Of a stretch of DNA of 11,870 nucleotides, positions 1 through 7,215 are shown one piece after another. The stretch comes from Gallionellaceae bacterium (GTDB lineage: Bacteria; Pseudomonadota; Gammaproteobacteria; Burkholderiales; Gallionellaceae), in contig JAUYFR010000226.1 in NCBI GenBank assembly GCA_030690855.1, forward strand, positions 1 to 11,870, in the 5' to 3' direction. Positions within the stretch are counted from its first letter, which is position 1, and each line of letters opens with the position of its first letter. The notes below the pieces were generated by a model that searched no databases, was not told the DNA's origin, and was given only the letters and a program-made list of their open reading frames with translations. The position numbers were made by a program, and so were the translations under genes.

Positions 1-62
1 AAGCACGACAAATGACTGGGCGTGATGATGTAGATGCCCACTTAGAGGGAGAGAAGCAATGA
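1..62 (+). CDS. hoxF: C-terminal tail of probable HoxF (NAD-reducing hydrogenase diaphorase, flavin subunit), 5' truncated by window
   Basis: Reading from base 3, an open frame encodes a short hydrophilic tail (ARQMTGRDDVDAHLEGEKQ) that stops with TGA at 60-62. That stop overlaps the hoxU start as ATGA, a typical translational-coupling junction. The other two forward frames stop at 13-15 and 23-25. hoxF directly precedes hoxU in known hoxFUYH operons, so this is most likely the end of the FMN/NAD-binding subunit. Only about 19 residues are visible and no diagnostic motif is included, so the identity rests on synteny and the overlap. Confidence 0.6.
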   Translation, partial: ARQMTGRDDVDAHLEGEKQ

Positions 63-772
63 GTCAAAAATCTTTTACGCTGGACGGTAAAACGATCCCT
101 TTCAATGATGGGCAAACCATCATTCAAGCAGCAATGGAGGCAGGTGAATACATTCCTCATTTGTGTTTTAACCCCGAGTTCAAAGCGCATGGCTCATGCA
201 AATTATGTACGGTAAAAGCAAATGGCCGCCAGACTGCTTCTTGCACGCAGCAAGCGCAGGCAGACATGGTGGTAGAGAGCGACACTAAAGAGTTGAATGA
301 CGAGCGTCGTGCGTTATTGCAAATGTTGTTTGTGGAAGGCAATCACTTTTGCCCATCGTGCGAAAAGAGTGGTGATTGTCAGTTGCAGGCAACTGCCTAC
401 GAGCTGGACATGATGTCGCCGCATTTCGATCACTTCTTTCCCGATCGTCCTGTCGATGCTTCGCACTCAGAATATCTGCTCGACTTTAATCGCTGTATTT
501 TGTGTTCATTATGTGTGCGTGCTAGTCGCGATGTGGATGGAAAAAATGTGTTTGCTTTGTCTGGGCGTGGCATCAATAGTCATTTGATCGTCAACGCCAA
601 ATCGGGTGAATTGGTGGACACCAATTTCACCGCTGACGATAAAGCGGCTCATGTTTGTCCTGTTGGCGTCATCATCAAAAAAGGCGTGGGCTTTGCCGTA
701 CCAATCGGCAAGCGTAGTTTTGATGCGGAGCCGATCAGCGCAACTCCACACCCAATAAAGAAAGGGGCTTGA
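59..772 (+). CDS. hoxU: HoxU, iron-sulfur subunit of the NAD-reducing [NiFe] hydrogenase diaphorase
   Basis: This 237-aa protein is related to the N-terminus of complex I NuoG and relays electrons between the HoxY/HoxH hydrogenase and the HoxF flavin/NAD site in the cytoplasm. A plant-type [2Fe-2S] ferredoxin domain has C36, C47, C50 and C62. An N5-like [4Fe-4S] site follows at H96, C98, C101 and C107 (EGNHFCPSCEKSGDC). A further [4Fe-4S] set is C146, C149, C152 and C200 (CPVG). The wording closely resembles Cupriavidus HoxU (234 aa), including EKSG.CQLQA and the C-terminal VG....PIGKR. The ATG is preceded by an AGGGAGAG purine run at 45-52 and overlaps the preceding stop. hoxY follows after one base. 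All expected ligands are present, so the subunit should be functional. Confidence 0.96.
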   Translation: MSQKSFTLDGKTIPFNDGQTIIQAAMEAGEYIPHLCFNPEFKAHGSCKLCTVKANGRQTASCTQQAQADMVVESDTKELNDERRALLQMLFVEGNHFCPSCEKSGDCQLQATAYELDMMSPHFDHFFPDRPVDASHSEYLLDFNRCILCSLCVRASRDVDGKNVFALSGRGINSHLIVNAKSGELVDTNFTADDKAAHVCPVGVIIKKGVGFAVPIGKRSFDAEPISATPHPIKKGA

Positions 773-773
773 G

Positions 774-1325
774 ATGAGTGCTCCAGTGAAACCAAAATTA
801 AGAGTAGCGACGACTTCATTGGCGGGTTGCTTTGGTTGCCACATGTCGTTTCTCGATATTGATGAACGAATTTTAGAGTTGATTAAGTTGGTGGAATTTG
901 ATCGCTCACCGCTCACTGATATCAAACATTGTGGCCCCTGCGACATCGGCATTATCGAAGGTGGTTTGTGCAATGCCGAGAATGTGCATGTACTACGTGA
1001 GTTCCGCGCTAATTGCAAAATCCTGATTGCAATGGGAGCGTGTGCTGTAAATGGAGGCTTGCCAGCGCAACGCAACCATTTGCCGCTTTCGACGATTTTA
1101 GAAGAGGTCTATCACGCACAGCATGGGTTGAAGGGCGGTTTTATTCCTAACGACCCTGAGTTGCCCTTGCCGCTGAACCAAGTTCACCCGATTCATGAGG
1201 TGGTGAAGGTTGATTATTTTATTCCCGGTTGCCCGCCGTCTGGTGATGCTATCTGGAAGGTGCTAACGGACTTGCTCGCTGGCAAAGAGCCTGAGCTGGG
1301 TCACGGTTTGATTCATTACGATTAA
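774..1325 (+). CDS. hoxY: HoxY, small subunit of the NAD-reducing [NiFe] hydrogenase
   Basis: This 183-aa hydrogenase small subunit carries a single proximal [4Fe-4S] cluster. The expected ligands are visible: C19 and C22 in AGCFGCHMS, C90 in MGACA, and C153 in PGCPPSGD. There is no Tat signal and no C-terminal medial/distal cluster domain, which is the rule for short cytoplasmic group 3 small subunits; membrane-bound uptake enzymes have both. It pairs with HoxH and passes electrons to HoxU. The ATG is one base after the hoxU stop, with a strong Shine-Dalgarno (AGGGG, 763-767) inside the end of hoxU. It is slightly shorter than the Cupriavidus protein (about 209 aa, from memory), the difference lying at the N-terminus. 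Confidence 0.95.
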   Translation: MSAPVKPKLRVATTSLAGCFGCHMSFLDIDERILELIKLVEFDRSPLTDIKHCGPCDIGIIEGGLCNAENVHVLREFRANCKILIAMGACAVNGGLPAQRNHLPLSTILEEVYHAQHGLKGGFIPNDPELPLPLNQVHPIHEVVKVDYFIPGCPPSGDAIWKVLTDLLAGKEPELGHGLIHYD

Positions 1326-1336
1326 GGATTTTTTTC

Positions 1337-2824
1337 ATGTCCACATTAGAAACAGCAGCTCACCCAGAAAACTTGCGTCGCGTGGCGATTGATCCTGTCT
1401 CGCGCGTGGAGGGTCATGGAAAAGTGACCATCTTGCTCGATGATCAAAACAAAGTGCATCAAGTACGCTTGCACATCGTTGAGTTCCGTGGCTTCGAAAA
1501 ATTTATTCAAGGGCGTCCTTATTGGGAGGTGCCAGTGATGGTGCAGCGCTTGTGCGGCATTTGCCCAGTGAGTCACCACTTAGCAGCCAGTAAAGCACTC
1601 GATGCAATCGTCGGTGCGAAACAGCTAACGCCTACGGCCGAAAAAATGCGTCGACTGATGCACTACGGCCAAATTTTGCAATCGCATGCGTTGCACTTCT
1701 TCCATCTATGTTCGCCTGATCTGTTGTTTGGCTTTGATAGCGATGTGGCCAAACGCAACATTATCGGCGTGGCTGAAAAATACCCGGAGACAGCTACTCG
1801 TGGTGTGTTGCTGCGCAAATTCGGGCAAGAGGTCATTCGCCATACCGCCGGCAAACGCATTCACGGCACAGGCGCCGTGCCGGGAGGTGTGAATAAATCA
1901 CTGAGTATTGTTGAACGTGATGCACTGTTGAAAGACGTATATCAAATGGTGGCGTGGAGCCGCGATGCAGTGCACATGGTGAAAGAGCTGCATCATCAAA
2001 ACCCCGAGTTGTACAACAGTTTTGGCGCATTCCGCGCTAACTTTATGTCGATGGTGGGTTTCGATGGCGGTATGGATTTGTATCATGGCCGCCTGCGCGG
2101 ACGCGATGAAAACGGCAAAATCATTTTTGATAATGTCGATTATCGCGACTACACCGATTTGATTTCAGAGGAAGTCAAAAATTGGAGCTACATGAAGTTT
2201 CCTTACCTCAATTCGCTTGGGCCAGAAAAAGGTTGGTATCGCGTTGGACCCATGTCGCGAGTGCAAAACTGCGATTTCATCTCATCGCCATTGGCCGAGA
2301 TTGAACGGCGCGAATTTATCGCTTACAGCGGTGTGATGCCAATGCACGCACCGTTGGGTTACCACTGGGCGCGCATGATTGAAATGCTGCACTCTGCTGA
2401 AATGATCAAAGATTTGCTACACGATGATGACATCATGGGTAGTGATTTAATGGTGACTGGTGAACGCGGCCATGAAGGTGTTGGTGTTATCGAAGCGCCA
2501 CGCGGCACATTGATTCATCACTATCGTGTGGATGAAAATGATCTAGTTACCATGTGTAATTTGATTGTTTCTACCACGCATAATAATCAGGCGATGAACG
2601 AAGCTGTGCGTCGCGTAGCGCAACAGTATTTGCACGGACACGAAATTACTGAGGGTTTGCTTAATCATATTGAAGTGGCGATACGCGCGTTTGACCCTTG
2701 TTTATCTTGTGCAACTCACGCACTTGGCAAAATGCCGCTCGAAGTGGAAGTGCTGAATGTGGCGGGTGAGAGGTTGTCGAGTTCCTCTCGATCAAGTGAT
2801 GGCATAACTTGTGTGACGAATTGA
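1337..2824 (+). CDS. hoxH: HoxH, catalytic large subunit of the NAD-reducing [NiFe] hydrogenase (group 3d)
   Basis: This 495-aa catalytic subunit holds the NiFe(CN)2CO centre where H2 is split or formed. The N-terminal signature is RLCGICPVSH with C73 and C76, preceded by the conserved SRVEGHGKV (residues 22-30). The C-terminal signature is DPCLSCATHAL with C455, C458 and H461. These give the four Cys ligands of the active site. The conserved EAPRGTLIHHY stretch begins at residue 386. By analogy with Cupriavidus HoxH, maturation protease should cut after H461, removing a 34-residue tail, somewhat longer and more Ser-rich than the roughly 24 residues I recall for Cupriavidus. AAGGA at 1324-1328 provides the ribosome site. 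The stop overlaps the likely hoxW start (TTGA). Cytoplasmic, partner of HoxY. Confidence 0.97.
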   Translation: MSTLETAAHPENLRRVAIDPVSRVEGHGKVTILLDDQNKVHQVRLHIVEFRGFEKFIQGRPYWEVPVMVQRLCGICPVSHHLAASKALDAIVGAKQLTPTAEKMRRLMHYGQILQSHALHFFHLCSPDLLFGFDSDVAKRNIIGVAEKYPETATRGVLLRKFGQEVIRHTAGKRIHGTGAVPGGVNKSLSIVERDALLKDVYQMVAWSRDAVHMVKELHHQNPELYNSFGAFRANFMSMVGFDGGMDLYHGRLRGRDENGKIIFDNVDYRDYTDLISEEVKNWSYMKFPYLNSLGPEKGWYRVGPMSRVQNCDFISSPLAEIERREFIAYSGVMPMHAPLGYHWARMIEMLHSAEMIKDLLHDDDIMGSDLMVTGERGHEGVGVIEAPRGTLIHHYRVDENDLVTMCNLIVSTTHNNQAMNEAVRRVAQQYLHGHEITEGLLNHIEVAIRAFDPCLSCATHALGKMPLEVEVLNVAGERLSSSSRSSDGITCVTN

Positions 2825-3402
2825 CTCCTCCTGTATTAATTTTTGCGATTGGCAATGAGTCCCGGGGCGATGATGCGCTGGGGCCGTTGCTATTGCGCAA
2901 GCTGGATATGTGGTTGCAGGAGCAGGGAGAAATCGAAAATTCTACCCTAGCCCTTCCCCTGAACGGCGGCGGGGATGTTTTTGAGCTACTGGAAGAGTTT
3001 CAACTTCAGGTTGAAAATGCGATGGATATGAAAGGTCGGCGCTTGGTGTTGTTCATCGACGCGGGTATTGAAACTGAGCTACCGTTTTCTTTTTATCGAG
3101 CGCAAGCCAAAGATGCGCCAGTTTTGTATAGCCATGCCTTAGAGCCTGAATCTTTGCTTAAGGTATATGAGCAGTTTTATCAGGAGCCTCCGCCGGCGGT
3201 GTTTATTTTATGCATACGAGGCGAGGCTTTTGAGCTAGGTGAATCACTCTCCCCTGAGGCGACAGAGCGCTTGGAGCAGGCGTTTGAGTTTTGCAAAAAA
3301 CGGTTGCTTCACGCAGAGGTTAAATTGTGGGAGCAACTTTGTTCACAAAAAACGGTGGAAGATTCCATGTGCAACGAGGATAATCCTAGCGTCCAAGCCT
3401 AA
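2821..3402 (+). CDS. hoxW: HoxW-type hydrogenase maturation endopeptidase
   Basis: This protein of about 193 aa belongs to the HybD/HoxW family of nickel-dependent proteases that remove the C-terminal tail of the large subunit after nickel insertion. The family landmarks are visible, numbered from TTG 2821: FAIGNESRGDDALGP at the N-terminus with metal-binding E13, then D80 in LFIDAG, H105 in YSHALEPESLL, and the later CIRGEAFELGE motif. No ATG fits. TTG at 2821 shares bases with the hoxH stop (TTGA) and gives an N-terminus of normal family form. An in-frame TTG at 2809 would add four residues. Neither has a clear Shine-Dalgarno, so coupling to hoxH translation is inferred. The residues after about 160 form a poorly conserved tail. 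The specific substrate HoxH is inferred from adjacency. Confidence 0.9.
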   Translation: MTPPVLIFAIGNESRGDDALGPLLLRKLDMWLQEQGEIENSTLALPLNGGGDVFELLEEFQLQVENAMDMKGRRLVLFIDAGIETELPFSFYRAQAKDAPVLYSHALEPESLLKVYEQFYQEPPPAVFILCIRGEAFELGESLSPEATERLEQAFEFCKKRLLHAEVKLWEQLCSQKTVEDSMCNEDNPSVQA

Positions 3403-3438
3403 TGTGCCTATTTACCTAGCAATTATTTTCAAGCCAAT

Positions 3439-3467
3439 TTGACCTGCAATCTTCTGAAGTAATTAAT
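3439..3467 (+). promoter_or_regulatory. Candidate sigma70-type promoter for the pat-deacetylase unit
   Basis: TTGACC at 3439-3444 matches the -35 consensus at five of six bases. ATTAAT at 3462-3467, 17 bases downstream, matches TATAAT at four of six. The region between hoxW and the acetyltransferase gene is strongly AT-rich, unlike its surroundings. No convincing terminator hairpin follows hoxW, so read-through from the hox operon is also possible. Confidence 0.4.
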
Positions 3468-3492
3468 ATATCTTAATTTAATCAAGTAATTA
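3457..3492. repeat. Two direct copies of AAGTAATTA in the leader of the acetyltransferase gene
   Basis: AAGTAATTA occurs at 3457-3465 and again at 3484-3492, 27 bases apart. Each contains the palindromic core TAATTA, and the second lies in the 8-base palindrome GTAATTAC. The first copy overlaps the candidate -10 element and the second lies just before the start codon. This layout would suit a DNA-binding regulator, but the region is very AT-rich, so chance is a real alternative. Confidence 0.3.
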
Positions 3493-3500
3493 CATAAACC

Positions 3501-6179
3501 ATGTCTAAACATTACCTTACCCCACTGTTCGCACCAAAATCAGTAGCAGTTTTTGGGGCTAGTGATCGCGTTGATGCAGTTGGTCAAATCGTTTTCCAAA
3601 ATATGTTGGATAGTGGGTTTAAAGGCTCGCTGTATCCGATCAATTCAAAAAATGCTGAAGTGCAAGGGCGCAAGGCGTATGCCTCTATCTCTGACATTGA
3701 GGAAAAAATTGAGTTGGTGGTGATCGCGACGCCACCGCAAACCGTTCCGGGGATTATTGAGGAGTGCGGCAAGTGTGGCGTGAAGGCCGCTGTGATTATT
3801 ACGGCGGGCTTTGGCGAGATCGGCCCTGAGGGTAAAGAGCTTGAGCGTCAGGTGTTGGAAAATGCTAAACGTTACAATATTCGTTTGATTGGGCCAAACT
3901 GTTTGGGCGTGATGCGTCCTAGTATTGGTCTGAATGCGACCTTCAATAAAGGCGGGGCGAATACCGGTAATTTGGCGCTGATCTCGCAATCGGGCGCGCT
4001 GTGCACTTCCATTTTGGACTGGGCGCAGATGAATGACGTTGGTTTTTCCAGCGTGGTTTCGATGGGTTCGTCTGCCGATGTGGATTTCGGCGAGATTTTG
4101 GATTTCTTGGTATCCGATCCACAGACGCACAACATTTTGATGTACATCGAAGGTATTCGCGAGTCGCGTCGCTTCATGAGTTCGCTACGTGCCGCTGCTC
4201 GTGTGAAGCCGGTGATATTGGTCAAAGTGGGTCGCCATGAGGCTGGATCCAAAGCGGCGATGTCACATACTGCCTCACTAGTCGGCTCCGATGATGCGTT
4301 TGATGCGGCGGTGCGTCGCGCAGGTGTGGTGCGAGTGAAGACGGTGACCGAATTGTTCTCTGCTGCTAAAGCCTTGTCTTGTGGTTTCCATCCTTCCGGC
4401 AATCGTTTGGCGATTGTGACTAACGGCGGTGGCCCTGGCGTGATGGCGACTGACCGTGCTTCTGACTTGGGGCTGGTGATGGCAACGTTGTCTGAAGAGA
4501 CGATGGAGAAGTTAAATAAAGTATTGCCTCCGAATTGGTCGCACGGCAATCCGGTGGATGTGATCGGGGATGCGCAGGTGGATCGTTATCAGTGCGCCGT
4601 GGCAGCGTGTTTGGAAGACCCAAACGTCGATGGCGTGTTGACGATTTTGACACCGCAGGCGATGACTAAGCCGCTAGAGGCAGCTCAAGCGGTGATTGAA
4701 ATTTCTAACAAATATAAAAAACCGTTGCTGACCTGCTGGATGGGTGAAGCGCAGGTGGCTGAATCGCGTAAAGCGTTTGCGAAAGCGAAAACGCCCAATT
4801 TTCGCACCCCCGAGCCGGCAGTAGAGGTGTTCTCCTACCTTTCTGAGTATTACAAAAACCAGAAGTTGTTAATGCAAATGCCGGGGCCATTATCTGAGCA
4901 TGTGGCGCCCGATGTGGAAGGTGCGCGCATGGTGATCGAAGGTGCATTGCTCGATAAGCGCAAGGTGTTGAGTGAGATGGAGTCGAAGGCATTGTTATCC
5001 GCCTTCCATATCCCGGTTGCCCAAACGATGATCGCGCATTCACCAAATGAAGCGCTACTTATTGCGCAGCAGCTAGGCTTTCCGGTGGCGATGAAAGTCA
5101 ATTCACGTGACATCACACACAAGAGTGATGCGGGTGGCGTAATGCTGAACTTGGGTAACGCGCAAGCGGTACGTGCGGCGTATCACGACATTACCGAAAA
5201 CATTAAACGTAATCGACCTAATGCGCACATGGAAGGGATTTCCATTCAACCGATGATTGTGAAGCCCAATGGGCGCGAGTTGATGTTGGGGGTGATTAAC
5301 GATCCGGTGTTCGGTCCCGTGATTACCTTTGGTGCGGGCGGTACGATGGTTGAGGTGATGGGTGATCGCTCGGTGACCTTGCCACCGCTGAATACTTTCC
5401 TTGTTAAAGATTTGATTAAAGGTACGCGTATCTCGAGATTGCTTGGTGCGTTCCGTCACATGCCACCAGCCAATATGGAAGCCTTGGAAAACGTGCTGTT
5501 GCGTGTTTCTGAGATGGTGTGCGAGTTGCCAATGCTGATGGAAATGGACATCAATCCTCTGATCGTGGATGAGCATGGTGCGCTTGCTGCTGATGCGCGT
5601 GTGGTAGTTGAGTTTAAGCAGCCAAGTGCAGATCGTTATGCACACATGGCGATCTATCCCTACCCAACACACCTGGTTAATCGTTGGCAATTGGCCGATG
5701 GCATGGACATTACCATTCGTCCGATTCGTCCTGAAGATGCGGAGTTGGTGCAGTCCTTTGTGCGCAATCTTTCCGCAGAGTCACGCTACTTCCGCTTTAT
5801 GAATAGTGTGCAGGAGCTAAGCCAGTCAATGCTGGTGCGTTTTACGCAGATCGACTATAGCCGTGAGATGGCGCTGATTGCAGTAACCGAAGTGGGAGGC
5901 AAAGAGGTCGAGCAGGGGGTAGCGCGCTTCTCAACTAATCCTGATGGCGAAAGCTGTGAGTTTGCTTTGGTGATTGCCGACAATATGCACGGCAAAGGAC
6001 TGGCGCAAAAATTGATGACGGCGTTGATGGATGCAGCTCGCTCTAAAGGGCTAAAAGTAATCGAAGGTGAGGTGCTCAGAAATAATGCTGACATGTTGCA
6101 CTTGATGGATAGGCTTGGATTTAAAGTTGAGACCAGCCCTGAAGATGACAGTATTAAATCTGTGCGCAAGGTACTTTGA
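3501..6179 (+). CDS. Bifunctional ADP-forming acyl/acetyl-CoA synthetase-like protein with C-terminal GNAT acetyltransferase (Pat/PatZ type)
   Basis: This 892-aa protein is built like Salmonella Pat/E. coli PatZ. A CoA-binding and ligase-like region (about residues 1-460) begins with FAPKSVAVFGASD. An ATP-grasp domain (about 495-700) includes KVNSRDITHKSDAGGVML near 531, FGAGGTMVEVMGDRS near 610 and EMDINPLI near 681. A GNAT domain (about 720-892) has ITIRPIRPEDAELV and an acetyl-CoA loop MHGKGLAQKLM. Pat enzymes acetylate lysines such as the catalytic lysine of acetyl-CoA synthetase. Unusually, H256 in AAMSHTASLVGSD matches the phospho-histidine of true ADP-forming synthetases; as I recall, E. 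coli PatZ has Asn there. Synthetase activity is therefore possible as well as acetyl transfer. The ATG fits the family N-terminus but lacks a Shine-Dalgarno. A deacetylase gene follows after nine bases. Confidence 0.93.
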   Translation: MSKHYLTPLFAPKSVAVFGASDRVDAVGQIVFQNMLDSGFKGSLYPINSKNAEVQGRKAYASISDIEEKIELVVIATPPQTVPGIIEECGKCGVKAAVIITAGFGEIGPEGKELERQVLENAKRYNIRLIGPNCLGVMRPSIGLNATFNKGGANTGNLALISQSGALCTSILDWAQMNDVGFSSVVSMGSSADVDFGEILDFLVSDPQTHNILMYIEGIRESRRFMSSLRAAARVKPVILVKVGRHEAGSKAAMSHTASLVGSDDAFDAAVRRAGVVRVKTVTELFSAAKALSCGFHPSGNRLAIVTNGGGPGVMATDRASDLGLVMATLSEETMEKLNKVLPPNWSHGNPVDVIGDAQVDRYQCAVAACLEDPNVDGVLTILTPQAMTKPLEAAQAVIEISNKYKKPLLTCWMGEAQVAESRKAFAKAKTPNFRTPEPAVEVFSYLSEYYKNQKLLMQMPGPLSEHVAPDVEGARMVIEGALLDKRKVLSEMESKALLSAFHIPVAQTMIAHSPNEALLIAQQLGFPVAMKVNSRDITHKSDAGGVMLNLGNAQAVRAAYHDITENIKRNRPNAHMEGISIQPMIVKPNGRELMLGVINDPVFGPVITFGAGGTMVEVMGDRSVTLPPLNTFLVKDLIKGTRISRLLGAFRHMPPANMEALENVLLRVSEMVCELPMLMEMDINPLIVDEHGALAADARVVVEFKQPSADRYAHMAIYPYPTHLVNRWQLADGMDITIRPIRPEDAELVQSFVRNLSAESRYFRFMNSVQELSQSMLVRFTQIDYSREMALIAVTEVGGKEVEQGVARFSTNPDGESCEFALVIADNMHGKGLAQKLMTALMDAARSKGLKVIEGEVLRNNADMLHLMDRLGFKVETSPEDDSIKSVRKVL

Positions 6180-6188
6180 TTCGCCAAC

Positions 6189-7112
6189 ATGCTGACCGCG
6201 TATTTGACACATCCCTCTAGTCTTAAGCATGACATGGGTGCAGACCACCCAGAATGTCCTGCCCGTATTCATGCGGTGGAAGATCAACTTATAGCTTCAG
6301 GTTTGCTGCACTTCCTTGCGCAATATGATGCTCCGCAGGTGACGCGTGAGCAGTTGTTGCGTGTGCATTCGAGTGAGTATGTTGATCATGTTTTTGCAAC
6401 TGCGCCGCAAACGGGCTTGGTGCAATTAGATGGCGATACGGCGATGAATCCATTTAGCCTAGAGGCAGCCTTGCACGCGGCGGGTGCAGCAGTGAAGGCT
6501 GTAGATGTGGTGATGGAAGGCAAAGCTGAAAATGCTTTTTGTAATATTCGTCCGCCTGGCCATCATGCAGGACGTGCGACGGCAGGTGGCTTTTGTATTT
6601 TTAATAACGTGGCGATTGCGGCCGCACACGCGTTAGTGCATTACGGCTTGCAGCGTGTGGCGATTGCAGATTTTGATGTGCATCATGGCGATGGCACTGA
6701 AAATATCTTTCATGATGACCCGCGTGTAATGTTGTGCTCAAGTTTTCGCCATCCCTACTATCCGTACTGTGGCGCGGATAGTGGTAATGATCATGTCATT
6801 AATGTGCCGTTGGCAGCAGGCGCCTCAGGTGCCGATTTTCAGACTGCGGTGACACAGTATTGGTTGCCGGCACTTGAGCAATTTAAGCCACAGATGATTT
6901 TTATTTCTGCTGGTTTTGACGCGCATCGAGAAGATGATATGGGAGGGCTAGCGTTGCGCGAAGCGGATTATGTTTGGGTAACTGAACAGTTGAAAAACCT
7001 TGCTACAAGGTATGCAGAGAAAAAAATTGTTTCAGTATTAGAGGGCGGTTATGCCTTAAACGCATTGGGACGGAGTGCCGCATCGCACATTAAAGTGTTG
7101 AGCGGTTTATAA
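6189..7112 (+). CDS. Histone-deacetylase-family amidohydrolase (class II-like, AcuC/acetylpolyamine amidohydrolase related)
   Basis: This 307-aa zinc hydrolase spans a complete arginase/deacetylase fold. Visible active-site elements are the tandem histidines in RPPGHHA (H125, H126), zinc ligands D163 and H165 in DFDVHHGDGT, D244 in SAGFDAHREDD, and the catalytic tyrosine Y288 in EGGYAL. All are intact, so it should be active. Members remove acetyl groups from protein lysines or small amines; the substrate cannot be read from sequence. It begins nine bases after the Pat-like acetyltransferase gene with no clear Shine-Dalgarno, suggesting co-transcription and possibly coupled translation. The likely role is to reverse acylation placed by its neighbour, as AcuC does in Bacillus. 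An acetylpolyamine or other small-molecule deacetylase is the main alternative. Confidence 0.93.
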   Translation: MLTAYLTHPSSLKHDMGADHPECPARIHAVEDQLIASGLLHFLAQYDAPQVTREQLLRVHSSEYVDHVFATAPQTGLVQLDGDTAMNPFSLEAALHAAGAAVKAVDVVMEGKAENAFCNIRPPGHHAGRATAGGFCIFNNVAIAAAHALVHYGLQRVAIADFDVHHGDGTENIFHDDPRVMLCSSFRHPYYPYCGADSGNDHVINVPLAAGASGADFQTAVTQYWLPALEQFKPQMIFISAGFDAHREDDMGGLALREADYVWVTEQLKNLATRYAEKKIVSVLEGGYALNALGRSAASHIKVLSGL

Positions 7113-7161
7113 ACTAGCGCTCATTCAAAGGCTAGAGCTAGGAGCTGAGTGTTGCGTGGGT

Positions 7162-7170
7162 TGATATAAT
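7162..7170 (+). promoter_or_regulatory. Extended -10 promoter for the glycogen genes
   Basis: TGATATAAT is a perfect extended -10 element (TG, one base, TATAAT at 7165-7170). No good -35 hexamer lies at the usual distance (7142-7147 is GAGCTG), which is tolerated by extended -10 promoters. Transcription would begin near 7177, leaving about 40 bases of leader before the proposed glgP start. Confidence 0.6.
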
Positions 7171-7204
7171 TCACGCAATTGAGCTAATTAAATTACGAAT
7201 CGTT

Positions 7205-7210
7205 GGAGAG
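7205..7210 (+). promoter_or_regulatory. Shine-Dalgarno that places the glgP start at ATT 7216
   Basis: GGAGAG lies five bases before the ATT codon at 7216. No other purine-rich site of comparable quality occurs between here and the in-frame GTG at 7267. The site makes sense only if translation starts at or near 7216. Confidence 0.6.
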
Positions 7211-7215
7211 CTATC

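Noticed and set aside
509..1075. Antisense open frame across hoxU and hoxY
   Set aside because: It overlaps two unmistakable iron-sulfur proteins on the + strand and has no domain signal.
3872..4549. Long antisense open frame (225 codons) inside the acetyltransferase gene
   Set aside because: It lies fully inside a well-supported coding gene, its translation shows no recognisable motif, and its length is explained by the codon bias of the sense strand.
5103..5690. Antisense His/Arg/Gln-rich open frame
   Set aside because: Its odd composition is the complement of the ATP-grasp coding region, not a real protein.
7115..7157. Possible hairpin after the deacetylase gene (CTAGC...GCTAG and AGCGCTCA/TGAGTGTT)
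   Set aside because: Stems are short or depend on G-T pairs and no T-run follows, so a terminator call is not supported.
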